This document shows, piece after piece, positions 1 through 12,800 of a stretch of DNA of 64,000 bases. This DNA is from Cloeon dipterum. Its lineage: Eukaryota > Arthropoda > Insecta > Ephemeroptera > Baetidae. The first letter of the stretch is position 1, and each line of letters opens with the position of its first letter. Location of the stretch: the NCBI RefSeq assembly GCF_949628265.1, contig NC_088788.1:29870335-29934334 (forward strand), read 5' to 3'. A program made the position numbers and the translations under genes. The notes beneath the pieces were generated by a model, which saw only the letters and a list, made by a program, of their open reading frames with translations, was not told the origin of the DNA and made no database searches.

Positions 1-1591
1 GCGCGTGCGGCAAGAGGAGGTTCCGTATGCCTGCACGCCCGATCGGCCAGGACGCACCTTCGCCAAAGGGCTGCGGCTCGTCACGCAAAATTAAATCCCG
101 ACGTTTCACCAAATAGGCTTCTAAGTTCAGTGGAATAGGTGGCAAAAAATTGTGACGCACGGCTACCAAATAATGTGTGTTGTTGCAGGCAGCTTGATAT
201 AGCAATGCGCGCGTTTGCGAGGTTTCCTTGCACGCAATCAATACCCATATAATTACAGGCGACGGCGCTTGAACGTCTTAATTAGTCGGTGTCTTGTTAC
301 CGCCCTCACGATTATGTTAAAATTTGGTGTCAGCATCGTGTTATATATATATAATGATTTGCCTGATCATTATAGCAGGAAACTTTGTTCAGACAGCAAT
401 AATTGGAATATCATAACGGCAAATGTTCTTGGCGCAATTTATTCAGCAGTGTTAACAAGAACACAAAACCACCTTTAAAATTTGTGTCAATATATTCTAG
501 GAAATTAGTTAGAAAACTACAGACCTGTGTAGTAGTACATAGTTTCTGTCGCGAGTGTCTATAGGACCTAAATCTAAACGATCATTAAAAAGTTCAATTG
601 TAAAAATGGAATTGAATTAACATTAAATTAATCTAAAAAAATGCGCAATGCTGGAAATCGTTGAATGGATCGCTAAACAACTGTTTAAGTTTCCAAGCTT
701 GATTTGCTCGCAGTTTTTTTAATAATCGAAATATTTTCAATTGCTTAAGTTCATATAATGAACCTTAAAATCCGTAGTGTTTTAAATTGTCGATGCTGAC
801 AAAAGAACTTCACCTTAGTACGTGTGCGCAAAGATTGAGATTGTAACTAAAGCTATATCGCATTTTTGCATTTAATTATATTTCATCATCATCATCATTG
901 TGTAAGAAGTATTCAGGTTAAATGGTTGAAAAGAAGATAAAAATAAAAGGCAAAATGTAAATTCCACTTACCTTCTGCTGAGCCTGAAATTAGCACATTT
1001 TTCAATTAACCCTTTACTTTTCCACTGACGCAAAAGTTACATAACAATTTCATTCGTTGACATGAGACGCGGCTTCACAAAAAGACAAATTTGCTAGGAA
1101 TTTCAGCCACGTCTCATATAAACAGCTCAGGCAGAGCCACTCGGGCCAGAACTTTGCTTTTAACGCGGGGTAATCAAAGTTGTACGAGAATAAAGCCTAA
1201 TTACAACCGTCCTCGTCCAGGTGGAATGTAAAAATGTGAACATATAACCGGCGTATGTTTTATATAAATGTGTGCCGCCCAGCGACCCATTATGAAATGC
1301 TTGTGACCTCTGAACTTAAAAAAACCTGCGCTACTTCAACCAAACTCGCTATTCTTCAGTTTATGCAGACCGTCGGGATTTACTTAAAACAGAGATTTAA
1401 ACCAAATTAAAGTCGTGCGTTTCACACAGCCGGCAGAGGGAAATGCACGGTATGCAGCGCGGCTCGTCGTTAAAACATCCCTTTGATGTTTCAAACAAGT
1501 AAATATATTCTTTTCGCGGTCTGCTAAAACCCTTTTTGTGCCTATATAGCTGTGTCGCATACGTTCAGGAAAAGTGAGCAGAAAAGGATAT
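1..1591 (-). other. Start of first intron of the T-type calcium channel gene
   Basis: This stretch lies downstream (minus strand) of the channel's first coding exon. I looked for the next exon, which should encode the first membrane helix beginning with a Trp-Phe-Glu-Arg-like motif, and found none on the minus strand, so the intron runs out of the window. No other gene is visible. The intron begins with the bases ATATCCTTTT on the minus strand (reading down from 1591). Confidence 0.6.
1583..1591 (-). other. U12-type AT-AC 5' splice site
   Basis: The minus strand reads CCAATCC then ATATCCTTTT. ATATCCTT is the consensus 5' splice site of AT-AC introns removed by the minor (U12) spliceosome. 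No usable GT donor lies at the position where homology to the channel family ends; the nearest GT is 25 bases further on, after ten residues unlike the family. Minor-class introns are known to be conserved in voltage-gated sodium and calcium channel genes, so the position makes sense. The matching branch point and AC acceptor are outside the window. Confidence 0.75.
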
Positions 1592-1827
1592 GGATTGGTG
1601 ATCATCCGCAGGCACCAGTTCCTGGGTCGCGTCTGCTGGTCCAGGCATCCGAGGGCCAGGGGGATGAAGCCCGGGTAGGGCAAATCCTCCTCGTCATCGT
1701 CCTCATCGTCGTCGTCGTCGTCATCGTCGTCCTCGAAATCGGACATGGGCACGTCCGACTCGGAGTCGGCGCCGGCTCCACCGTTCACTTGCTCGCCGCC
1801 GAAACTGGTGGTGCCCTGACGCACCAT
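1592..1827 (-). CDS. Ca-alpha1T: Voltage-gated T-type calcium channel alpha-1 subunit, first coding exon (partial gene)
   Basis: This exon encodes the cytoplasmic N-terminus of a Cav3-type low-voltage-activated calcium channel. The end of the exon, LPYPGFIPLALGCLDQQTRP followed by RNWCLRMITNP, lines up with the vertebrate CACNA1G/H/I sequence just before the first transmembrane helix (LPYPALAPV...SRPRSWCLRTVCNP). Before it is an acidic run of nine Asp, then Glu-Asp-Asp-Asp-Glu-Glu-Asp, written by a GTC/GTC-like trinucleotide repeat (about 1688-1737). I chose the ATG at 1825-1827 because it has a good context (ACCATGG); the frame is open slightly further upstream but only from non-ATG codons. 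The exon ends in phase 2 inside the Pro codon, exactly at a U12-type donor. The remaining exons are off the left edge. The alternative reading, some other Cav family, is unlikely because Cav1/2 channels differ here. Confidence 0.85.
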
Positions 1828-3831
1828 GGTCGCTGCTGAAGACCCCCCTCCCCGCCGGCGAAAAGGGTCAGTCGTCACATTCAAGCATCACTCGCGCAAA
1901 AGTCTGTCGCACTAACCGATGACAAGTTTCTGACTTGCGGAGTGCTGGCTGGCTGCTGCTGAGGGTAGAAAAAAACTGCTGTGAATAAATGCAATGGACA
2001 GTTTGCTGGCTGCTGATGAGAGAGCGTTGCCACCGTCTCTTATGTGTGTATGACGTGCTGTGTGTTGTGTGCCGCTCGCTCTAACCTGTAGAGGAGCGCG
2101 CTTGTGAGTACTGAAATTACGCCGGTGCCTCTGCTGGCCAACTTTAGGCGTGCGCCGTGAAGATCGCGCGCTCGTCTGGAGGCTCCGCGCCGCGGCCCTG
2201 CTCGCCGACTCACTCCGGGGCTGCGCACCAGGGCGCAGCATCGCCCTGCGCGCCTCGCTCGCGTGAGCCGATTTTATTTTGCGTGATGCTCTTCTCACCC
2301 CATCAACGGGTGGGTGGTGCTATTTGCGAAGAATACGAAAAATACAATAGCTATACAAGAGAGCGTGATTACGGGATGTTTGACTTGGGGTGTGACCGAA
2401 ATAGCTTTGATTTCCCGGAGCACGTTGTCCTGCCATTCCATCGTTCTTGAATCAAACACAAAATTGGACAGTGATTGCGACGCCTTATTCCTGAGTTTTT
2501 TTTATCTAGTAGCTTCTTCAAAGCAAACTTTTACTTTTAGTTCTATTTTATTTCAGTTCACTCAGCATTTTTTTATTTCTTCACACATCTCGCGGTAGCA
2601 GAGATATTAAAAATGTGCGTGTCAGTTACAAAAAAATAGTTTTTAAATTTAGCCCAGCATATTATAAAGATGTAACGCTACAAGAATAGCTCAAAAATTG
2701 ATTTGAAATTTGTTACTTGTAAACTTTTGAGCTCGTTATATTTCTTCAGATTATCTCCTAAATATAAGTAATAAAATTATCAATTCTCTTTTGAATTTCA
2801 ATATCTCGTCATTTTAAGATTTCATAGTTTCATTAGATTTTGTCTGTCGCGCACCTATTAAACCTAAAACCATATTTATTTCCTGCTTCTCGAATACATT
2901 ATGCAACCTGTGTGACATATGTGAGAAGCATGATGCATAGCACTTTGCTGATTTTATCACCCTGCTTTCATATTTTTCAATTTCAAATCGAAGTTTATTT
3001 CTATTCAGTGCCTTTGGGCAACCTTTATTTAGTGTAGAAAGAGAGGTTAAATCAAAATTACCTCCTGTGAGTCACCACAAACAGTAGGCCACACAAGCCC
3101 CTGTTGAGAAAAAAATCAATTGATTTTTTAATAACTGCTCTCAATGCAATGAGACAACTTCATTTGCTTGTAATTTCGGCGTTGCTTTGCCAAGTTTCTC
3201 AATTTTCACATGGGCTAAAAGCAAAGTTCTTCTGAACAGCTCAAAAGTTTCGTAAATTAGTCATGTCCAAAATCAAGTCAAACCCAGCCAACGAAAATTT
3301 ACATTAATATATTCATATGGAACTTTAGGCATTTTGAAATAAATAAATGCAAATTAAGCGTTAAACATCATTTATTAAGACTTCAACATTTAACAGAACA
3401 GTGCAATCGTTCAGAAAAAATACAATATAAGTTAGTTCCAATCACATAATTGTTAGGACTCAGCATGGCAAGAAAATATGTATAAGGTGGATAAGAAATA
3501 GCACTAAAATCGACAAAAATATATCTCGTGAGTAAACTTAGCACAAGATGGTGTCAAATAAATTGTTATCGGTATAATCTTAGGAGTATTTAATTGAGTT
3601 TGGTATAATTGTTGCACATAATTGTATTGTACTTTCATTTATCAGTTAGACGGTTCTAATGCCTACAAAAAAACAACAGTCACCCGTGGATTGAGCCTCC
3701 TTTTTTTGATTTGACAAAAACCAAGCCAGCTTGGTCTTTTCAGGTTTCACACATACTTATACCTAGTGCAAATCTAATTCGTTTATCATTATTTTCAGTT
3801 TGGCAACAGACTTTGAAACAGTTGTATTATT
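1828..3831. other. Calcium channel 5' region and SPATA20 3' region
   Basis: The part near 1830-2290 is clearly richer in G and C than its surroundings and should hold the 5' UTR and promoter of the calcium channel (minus strand). From about 2300 the sequence is AT-rich with no supported exon. The 3' end holds the likely 3' UTR of SPATA20; TTTATT at 3371-3376 is an AATAAA signal on the minus strand. Confidence 0.45.
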
Positions 3832-6800
3832 TTAAAGAAGTGAGACGCTCTCATCAAGCAACTGCTGAAGTTGCTCCTGCTTGGTGACAGGCAACGAACA
3901 GGTGCTATTCTTACAGACGTAAGCACTCGCCTTACCATCTTTCAAGACTTTCATCTTTTTCACGGTTAGGTTCTTCTGATACAAAATGCCGTCTTCGTCA
4001 CCGTCAGCGTAGCCAAGAACTCTGCCAGGAATCAGTCGAGAGCGGATCTCTGCCAAAAGACGCTGCGCACTCTCGCTTCTTGGATCGCCAGTCACAACCA
4101 CCTTTGACAATCAATTTAGCTAATTAGCGTAACTTTTATCCGTCAGATATATGTGACTGATTCTTCAAACGAATATTTTACTTTAACAATCGCACTCGTG
4201 AGGCGATGTTCATGTTGTTATTTTTTCCCACACATTGCTTTCGACAAGTACAAAAGAAGACTTTTTAATTACAATATCCTCACGAACAAAAATAAATACT
4301 GCTATCATGCTGAACTTAGTGTTTGACCCATTTAGTTTAATACACGCAATGAAAACATAAATACCTGAGTAGGAGAGTCCTGGTACAGTAGGAGGGAGGA
4401 GCTCATTTCTGGAAGAGCCACAGGAATTTTCTCCAATCTCTGCTTAAAAGCGAGCAGAAGCTTTTCGGCCCTGTCTTCAAGATCTTCTCTTTCCAGCATT
4501 CCAGCGAGACGGATCAAATTGGATGCAGAAACTGAATTGCAGCTCGGCTCTGCACCGTCTTGTCCTGAAACACCGCGATTTCAATTCTTGTTACTTTCAT
4601 TTAGCCATAGGCGAAACTTTTAAATCAAAAAGTTGATTTCGAGAAGATTTTTCTGCAACCTGTATTTGATACCATGATTGAATGCTAGAGATACGCACAC
4701 AAATAGGCCCCAAGGCAATCTGAAACGATGAAAGCCAATTATTCAGCAGGCAGTACTGCTAACACCGATTGAGCGAGAAATGCAGATTGGAAGACTTTGT
4801 CTGCCGCCTGCTGACAATTTCCCTTGCTGACAGGCCGAGCGCACAATGCTGAAACGAGCGAATTTCCGGTCTGCTCGAGCATGTAGGCGCTAATCAAGTC
4901 TTGCTTTTGCGAGCCGAGGACCAATAATGCCATGGGGACACGACATGAGATATATCCACTCAGTCCACCTCTGCAATGCGGTTGGCGTGAACGGGAACGG
5001 GAGCACACGTGACGTCGCATACGTTCTATTGCTGAGTAATTAAACTTTGTTGCACCAGGGATGATTTTTATTTCATGGAAATTGCTACGCGTCTGAATAA
5101 CCTACCAGCTGCTTTTTAATTATCAGCGACCAGGGTACACGCGCGGGCGTGATAAGGGCTTGTTACAGTCTGCCTTGCTCCCTCAAGACCCATATGGTAT
5201 TGTCAAGAAGGAAAAGGTCAAACGCACGCGTGGGACACCTTATTTCAGCGTACGTGTAAAAACAACTTTAAATAGAAACCGAAATCATTAATTTTTTGCT
5301 ATACGTCAAAACAGCAATATTTCCCTTCGAAAACGGCAATCTTAGGCATTCCCCTCATATTTTATATTGAAAACGAAATCACACCCAGTTATTTTTATTC
5401 ATAAGTAGTGATACTTTCATTTAAGTTAAGAAAGAGTCAATATTATAAGACCTGATGAAACCTAGATTAAGGTTCTTGCTACTTTGTACAATCTAAACTT
5501 ATTTGATAACAAATAGAACGAAGCATGGAATAAATTACACAGCTATTTTATGTTGATTATGTGAAATAAAGTTGAGTTACTCGTCATGTTTCATTCAACT
5601 TGCTTCCACAGTTATGCTAAAACCCCTAAAATCGTAAATCAGTTCGGCTAATAGCCGTATATAGAAACGTGAGAAATATTTTTTTGAAATAAAACATCTT
5701 TCCCGACGATTCTATGGCGATTGGCAGGACGGAATTTTTCAGCACATCAAAATTAATAATTTAAAGAGCAGATTTGAGTCTCAAATCGTAGCGGAGTCGC
5801 ATTAAAATCGTAAGTATCCTCTGGCGCTATTTATTTTCACAATCAGCTTCAAACACTAAGGGGCTTGAGCAACTGGTGAATTCAGATATAATTTGGAAAA
5901 ACCTCACGATCTCTAAATTGCTCACTAATTATCGAGTTTTCCTGATACCTTAGTTGATCTCTAAACTTGAGAATCTTATAATTTTCCGGAAAATAACTGG
6001 TTTTCGTAAAATTTGATATTGCTAGATTTTATAGCTTGATCATGTTATAAACCATTGCTATTGTGAGAGAAATGTGATTTTCCATCAATATTGCTAAATC
6101 CAAAAATTCATTTTTATTGTTCCATTCAATAGAGGTGAATAAGTATAGCACCTTACACTTCTTTCTCAGGATATTTAACTCCCACACGCAGGCGTGACCA
6201 TTTAGCTGGCCTGCCTCAATTTTGTTTTATATTCGTGTCTCATGGTCAGAGCTCCACACTGGCGCGGACGGAAGTTACCCCATGTTAGAATCCAGTAAGG
6301 CAGGTAACGTTCTATTATTTGAATCTTTCTACAGTACACATTATTGGAAACTAAACACCTTAATGTTTAAGGTCTTTCTAGAAAACTGAACTCATGACGT
6401 GCGAAAGCCTAAAAAAATACAAAAAGTAATCTTAGTCTGTGTGAATCCCTTATGGTACCAACACTAGTGGAAATTTCCAAACACTTTATTTCCAAGAATA
6501 TTGAGCATTCCTCAAAGTACCATGAGTGATTTCAATCAAAATTGCCAAATGCGCTATTTCTAAGAATATTTAAGTAGCTACTGGGGAGTTCTTTCCTGCC
6601 GCCCGAATTAATGCCTGGGGCCTGGGTACGAAAATGTTGCAATGTACTTCTAAATAAAAGGCAAATCAGCTAGATTACTCCTGACAAAAGTTGCAATTGA
6701 CATATTATGCCTGTTTCTGGTTTTTATAATACAAGCGATTTGATTGCCAAGAAGTTATTGTCTACTAGCAGATTTGGCTCAATCAACGAATTTTAAGAAA

Positions 6801-9800
6801 TTTCCAACTGCAGCTTTCGGCGCTGCTTTTGTTATGCTTATGTTCAAAACTTTCTAATGCTAAATATTTTCCATGTGAATTTCCCTGAACAAAGATGCAC
6901 CCAAATAATCGTAATTGGCTCGCGGATGGTGCGAGCAATCTAAAGAATTTATAACTTATTTAAAATATTACTTTCTTAAAAAGCCAGGAAGAATGCTATT
7001 GCAAGCTTGAAAAGCTTCCTTTTTCTCGGCAGCTTATGTCATTTTCGATTTTGTTTTTCACCATAGAAAGTTGACGTTAATTTTTGTTCTGATATTTTGA
7101 ATTTTGAGAAAGCTTTCGATCGCGCAAGTCAAAATGATAGCAAACTTCGAGAAGATCTTCTTTATCTTATTGTGCTTAGGACCTGCAGGTATATATACAT
7201 TTTTTCTATAAATGTCACAACGCAATCCAAACATTTTTTTTATATTTCCAGTTCTAACTATTGACGAACTTTATGTATTGAAAGACCTTGAAACAGCTAA
7301 TGTGCTGCAGTGCTTACACAGCGGCCCTCAGGAAAAGACGGTCGGTCTGTCTTGGATTATCATGCCTATTGTTCCCCATTTGCTTGTTCATCAAAGTATA
7401 TATCCTAATTTTTCTTACACCTCACGTAAAATGTTTAAAAAGCTCCATCAATTTCAACCGCAGGCCTCAAAAGAATTTCAATGTCGACGACAAAGGTAAA
7501 ATTAGTTTAAAGACCGTTGAGGTTTTTATATGTATCGTTTTGTTGCAGGTCTTCAAGTTCCTTTCACACAGATTTACTGATAATAACTGGGTGAATATGA
7601 GGCGACATGCAGTTTCACACTTTGCTTTACCTCCAATTTTAGATGACAGATGGAATGGTAAATCTTAAAATTAGAGCATTATGTATTTTTAGAAATATTT
7701 CTTCCGTTTAAGACCTTCCAGAAGTAGAAACGAAACCCGGAAAAAATGTTAGGTTAGCTGAATTCCGCGACGAATTGCACTTCTCTGTTTTGGCTGAACA
7801 CAGCGCTCAATTCAATCTGACGCCTCATACTAACACACCTGAAATTTTGTTCCATTACGTCTTTACGCTTGACCCTACTAATGATCTTGGTACTTTGAGA
7901 GTGGAAATTTGCATGGTCGACTCGTGTTTTCTTAAGAATGTAGTAAAGGTAAATGAATATCAAAAGTCAAAAAGCCAAAACACTCATTCGGCGTTTTCAG
8001 GCCCAGAACGGACCACATACTTGAAAAATGGCTCAGAATGGGTGCACTTTACAATCAGAGTTAAAAAAGTCTTGCGGCCTAAAAAATTAATACCTGTTGA
8101 CTTGATGGACGCAAAAAGTGGGAAAGTTCTGTTCGATATCTCAATGATTAACTTCCTTCACTTATCAGCAGAAGTTTCAACCCTAAACTCCACTGGATAC
8201 TGAAAACCTCACATTAATGGGTATTTTCTTAAATCATGTGACCCGCAGCTTTAATTTATTTTTGCAGATGACGCTATAATTCATAGAGGCAAGGTTAATG
8301 AAAGTAGCATAACCGTTAATATGACTAACATGTTTTCTAACGTTCCTTGTTTGAGCATCCACTATTATTTCCGCGAAAGATACGGGGATGCTTTTGTTCA
8401 GACAGGTTCCTTGATTCGTTTAGAGTTATAACTATAATGATTCAAAGTTTGCGCTGTTAATTTAAAAACGATTTTATACTTTTAGCCTACAAACGGGAAG
8501 TGGAAGCGTTTAGCTTTACGATATGCCTCAAACAGGTCAAGCGAGGTGGAAGTAGTAACTTTCAAGTTGCCAATTGTAAATGCAAGACTAGAACATCACG
8601 TGTTTGCCCTTCACGTGCCATTCAAGACTTGTGGAGGGGAAGGTAAAGTATTAGCCTGATCATTTAGATTTTTTTCCATTTATATCTAGCTCTTTATTAA
8701 TTTGATTAACGCAATAACTTTTTCAATAGAATATTCCTATATTGATCTTCATGTGGGGGAAGAAGCGCTACCAGCCAAAATAGGTTGTCAAACCATTTCA
8801 TACGATGAAAACAAAACTTTTGCATTTACACACAAAGCTGTGTTGGAACCGACTTGCTCATCGCTCCAAGGTGCAGCTAAATTTTCTTGTTTGAATTTAA
8901 AGTAATTCCTTGCATTTAGATTGCTCTGGCGGCCATAGCTTTGGACGGTATTGCAATATCTCATGTTTACCATTTGTGACTGGAAGCGGAATTCAATGTG
9001 GAAAAATGATCCAGTGCAACAGAGAAAAATGCGCGTATCTTCCAGGGTACAATGCCAGTAGAAATGGCTTGGACAAATCCTGCAGTAAGTTACACCCAAT
9101 GTCTGTAAATTTAAATTCTAAAGCTTTTTCTTTAACATCCTAGCTTTAAATAATGAAACAGTAATTGATAATACTAAGCCCGTAGAAGAGAAGGATTATG
9201 AATACAATGAAGAAGAAGATTACAGTGTTGAAGAGGAATACGAGGATGAGGGAAATGAGATGGCAAAAAATTGGAAGAAGAAGAGATTAAAAATATAAAC
9301 AAGATGTTTTCAAATTTCTTGGATGAGTCAAAAAAGGGACAGAATGAAAAAGGCGGAGGCATAAATTGGATTTTAGTCATCCTTTTTACAACTTCTTGGC
9401 TCATAAGTATTGCTTCAGTGATCCTTTTATTTAAAGGAAGGCTTGATTTGATTACTGCATGCCTACATGCAGCCTATCTGCGCTATAGACACAGGTAGGA
9501 CCAGCAATAATATATGCTTTCAGGGCAACAACAAGAAGTTTCATTAGTCATGTACGTGGTGTCAGAAAGCTGTGTAGAAGTCTTGTTATTTGAGCAGTGA
9601 ACACTGAGCGACTAAAATATCTAATTTTAATATTGATATGTAAAAATTTGTTAATTTGTTCGATGGGTGAATTGATATAATAATATTAACAATTTTTAAA
9701 AAAAAAATTCTTATTGAAAAGACATATATAGGTTACTGTGCTAATAAATGACAATAAAGTATGAGAAATGTTTTTTTTTTATTATTGAGCACTCGTTTCT

Positions 9801-12800
9801 GACAACGGCACTACTTGATTCACTTCTATTGTTCTATCTAACACAATATGTACAAAAACATGATATCAAACGGTCTTGATATATTAATAAAATTTGGTTA
9901 ATGATATGGTCTGTTTTGCACTAACAGACATATAGTGAATATTATTTGGCGTATAGGTTCCCCACGATAAAGACTTAAATTTACTTAGGTTATAAAATTG
10001 TGTTACTAACCTTCTTTGAGGCGCAGTAATATGCTTGGATCCTGGGCAGTTGAGAAATAGCCAGCATCCTCATCATCCCAGAACTTCTCATCTTGCTTGT
10101 CTTGCAGCTCATTTGCCCAAGCGAGCCATTTAGAGTTGCCGCTGGCCTCATACAGGTCAAGCAGTCCTCGAATCACATAAGAATAGTCATCAGCAAATCC
10201 AGAAATCGGATCCTCACTAAAAAAACAATAAATTAATGATAGTACTTTTAAGTGTTAGTTACGCCTGGATAATTATTTTGCTTCCCTAGTTTATCATTCA
10301 TGTTTATTAAATTCATGATAGTTTGAAATTGAAAGTCAATCTTACGTTTGAGATAGAGCTCCCTTTTCGCCTTGATAGCAACAGCGGAGTAATGAGCCCG
10401 TTTCTTTGTTGTACATGTGCTCCTCCAAAAAATTAGCTGCTCTGATCGCTCTGTCTAAAATGCTGGCATCATCAGTCGCTTCAAAGGCTTTGCTCAGTCC
10501 AGAAAGCATTAATCCTGCACAGAATGCGCGCAATTAAGAACAATTTTCTTCTACAAAAACAGTTACACAAGAATTTTGTTTGATTCTTTGATCTAACGCA
10601 CTCTAACAGGAAGCATTTATGGCCATTTAATAAGAAAAAGATGTTAGGTTTAAGTTTTATAATAGTGCAAACAAATTAAAACATATTTTTGTTAGTTAGA
10701 GCCACTGAATATATTTTTTATTAATTTACGCTATCATAAATTACTCAAAATCTCATTAAAATAGATTTATACAGCCTGCTTTACACCGAGAAAACTGTAT
10801 TTCATTCAACTGAGTTCAAAACACTCCTCCTAACTCCTGGAGAAATGTTTTTGTCCATATTTTGATAAAAAAAAAATAGGCTTGTATTATAGTTTTTGCC
10901 ATGGTAAGATTTGTTCGGTTATAGTAAATGATTGAACCAGTCTAAAGCAGCGATTAAAGACAAAGTTGTTTTACATATTCATCCTTACTAAAGTGGTAAA
11001 AAGGTAAACAGCTAGAAATTAGCATCGACTGTAAACAAAACACGTTCAATTGAAAATCAATACTAACCATTCCACGCTGCAACCAACTTGTCATCAAGAT
11101 GCGGCCTAGGGCGATTCTGTCTTGATTCATGCAGAACGCTTTGGATGATTTTAAGTGCATTTTTCGTCTCATGAACTGTCAATCCAAACTTCTCTGCTGT
11201 TTCTTCCTCACTTCCATTTACTATCAGCACATTCTGGTTCTTCAACTCATCATGAGGATCCTGCAAGGACAAAAAATGCTCAGCAGGAGCTGTTGTTGAA
11301 CATGACACGCAATACCTGATTAGGATTTACATTTCCATTCATTCTGATATCGTAATGATGACATGCAAGTTCAAACAAGGTCACCGCACTGCCCTCTTTA
11401 GCAAATCTTGATTCCAGCAATGATTCAACTTCTTCGTGTGTCCAGACACAAAAGGCGCCTTCTCTTTTCTTTGGAGAGTCAAATCCTGGCAGCGAGTCTG
11501 CATCTTCAGCACTGAAGAAACCTCCAGACTATAAAGTAGCAGGGTGAATTCTTCTTTATTTTGAAGACAAAAATAATACTTACAGAGTGACTAAGATCTC
11601 TGCAAACGTAGGTGAATATGTCGTATATAATGTCGCGGAAGAATTCGTCTTTGCTCGCAACATACGCTTGGGAATACGAAACTAGCAATTGCGCTTGGTC
11701 ATAAAGCATTTTTTCAAAATGCGGAACATGCCACCTTTCATCAGTTGAGTAACGAGCGAATCCCTAAAATTTCAAGTAAAGGAAATTTCAAGTAAAGGAA
11801 ATTTCAAGTAAAGGAAATTTTCATCATGCAGTTTTAAGAGCTTACCTGAGAAATGTGGTCATGAATACCTCCTTTGGCCATCATTCTCAGAGTGTGTAAA
11901 CTCATGCTCAGTGCACTTCTTCCTTCAGGAGATGAAGGGCTTCGAGAGAAAACGTGAAACAAAAAGTTGAAGTTTGATGGCTGAGGAAACTTTGGCGCCT
12001 GGCTGAAGCCCCCATACTGATCTTCAAATCCAGACGAGAGTTGCTCCAAACACGTTTTCCAGCTCGCAGATGAAATTTCTTCTGAGTCCGAAATTTCCAT
12101 TTTTGACGTCCTTTCCAATATCTCCATTATCTTAGACCCTGATTCCAAGAAAGATTCTCTTTTTTCCCTCCACTGCAAAATAATTAGGGATGCATTCAAA
12201 CACCATGAAACAATCAATCATGACATGTTAGAGTGGACGACAAAGACCTGTTTGCTAATCTCCAGCAAAACGGATTTAAATCCAGTTTGGCCATAGTATC
12301 TATCATTTGGAGGGAAATAAGTGCCTCCGTGGACAGGCGAAAGGTTTGGGGTTAGCCAGATGCTCATCGGCCACCCACCGTTCCCACAGAACTCCTTAAA
12401 CAAAAAATATTCACCTGATTAGATAGACTTGTCAGAACAGTTTTGAATCCAGGTCGGCCGAAAGTGTTGTTGGGTGGGAAGTAAGTGCCACCAGCTATAG
12501 GGACTAGATCTGGGGTCAAGAATACGCTCATAGGCCATCCACCTCGACCTGAACTGGCCTGTAAGTATTTTTAGAGACTTCCATTTAACTAATGCAAGTC
12601 GATTCAAGTCACCTGGACAAAGGTCATGTAAACTCTGTCAACGTCGGGCCGCTCTTCTCGGTCCACCTTGATGTTGATAAACTGATCGTTCATGATGTGT
12701 GCAATTTCTTCATTCTCAAATGATTCATGCTCCATGACGTGGCACCAGTGGCAAGTAGAGTATCCCACAGAGAGAAAAATCAGCTTGTCCTGTTTGCGTG

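Noticed and set aside
1552-1839. Open frame on the plus strand opposite the calcium channel exon
   Set aside because: Its valine-isoleucine run is just the mirror of the Asp-coding trinucleotide repeat; the minus strand matches a real family.
4739-5020. 93-codon open frame on the minus strand inside the SPATA20 intron, near a CACGTG/TGACGTCG cluster
   Set aside because: No recognised protein, no splice support, and GC-rich DNA yields long frames by chance.
11767-11820. Regular repeats considered as a CRISPR-like array
   Set aside because: The units are directly adjacent without spacers and lie in an intron of an animal gene.
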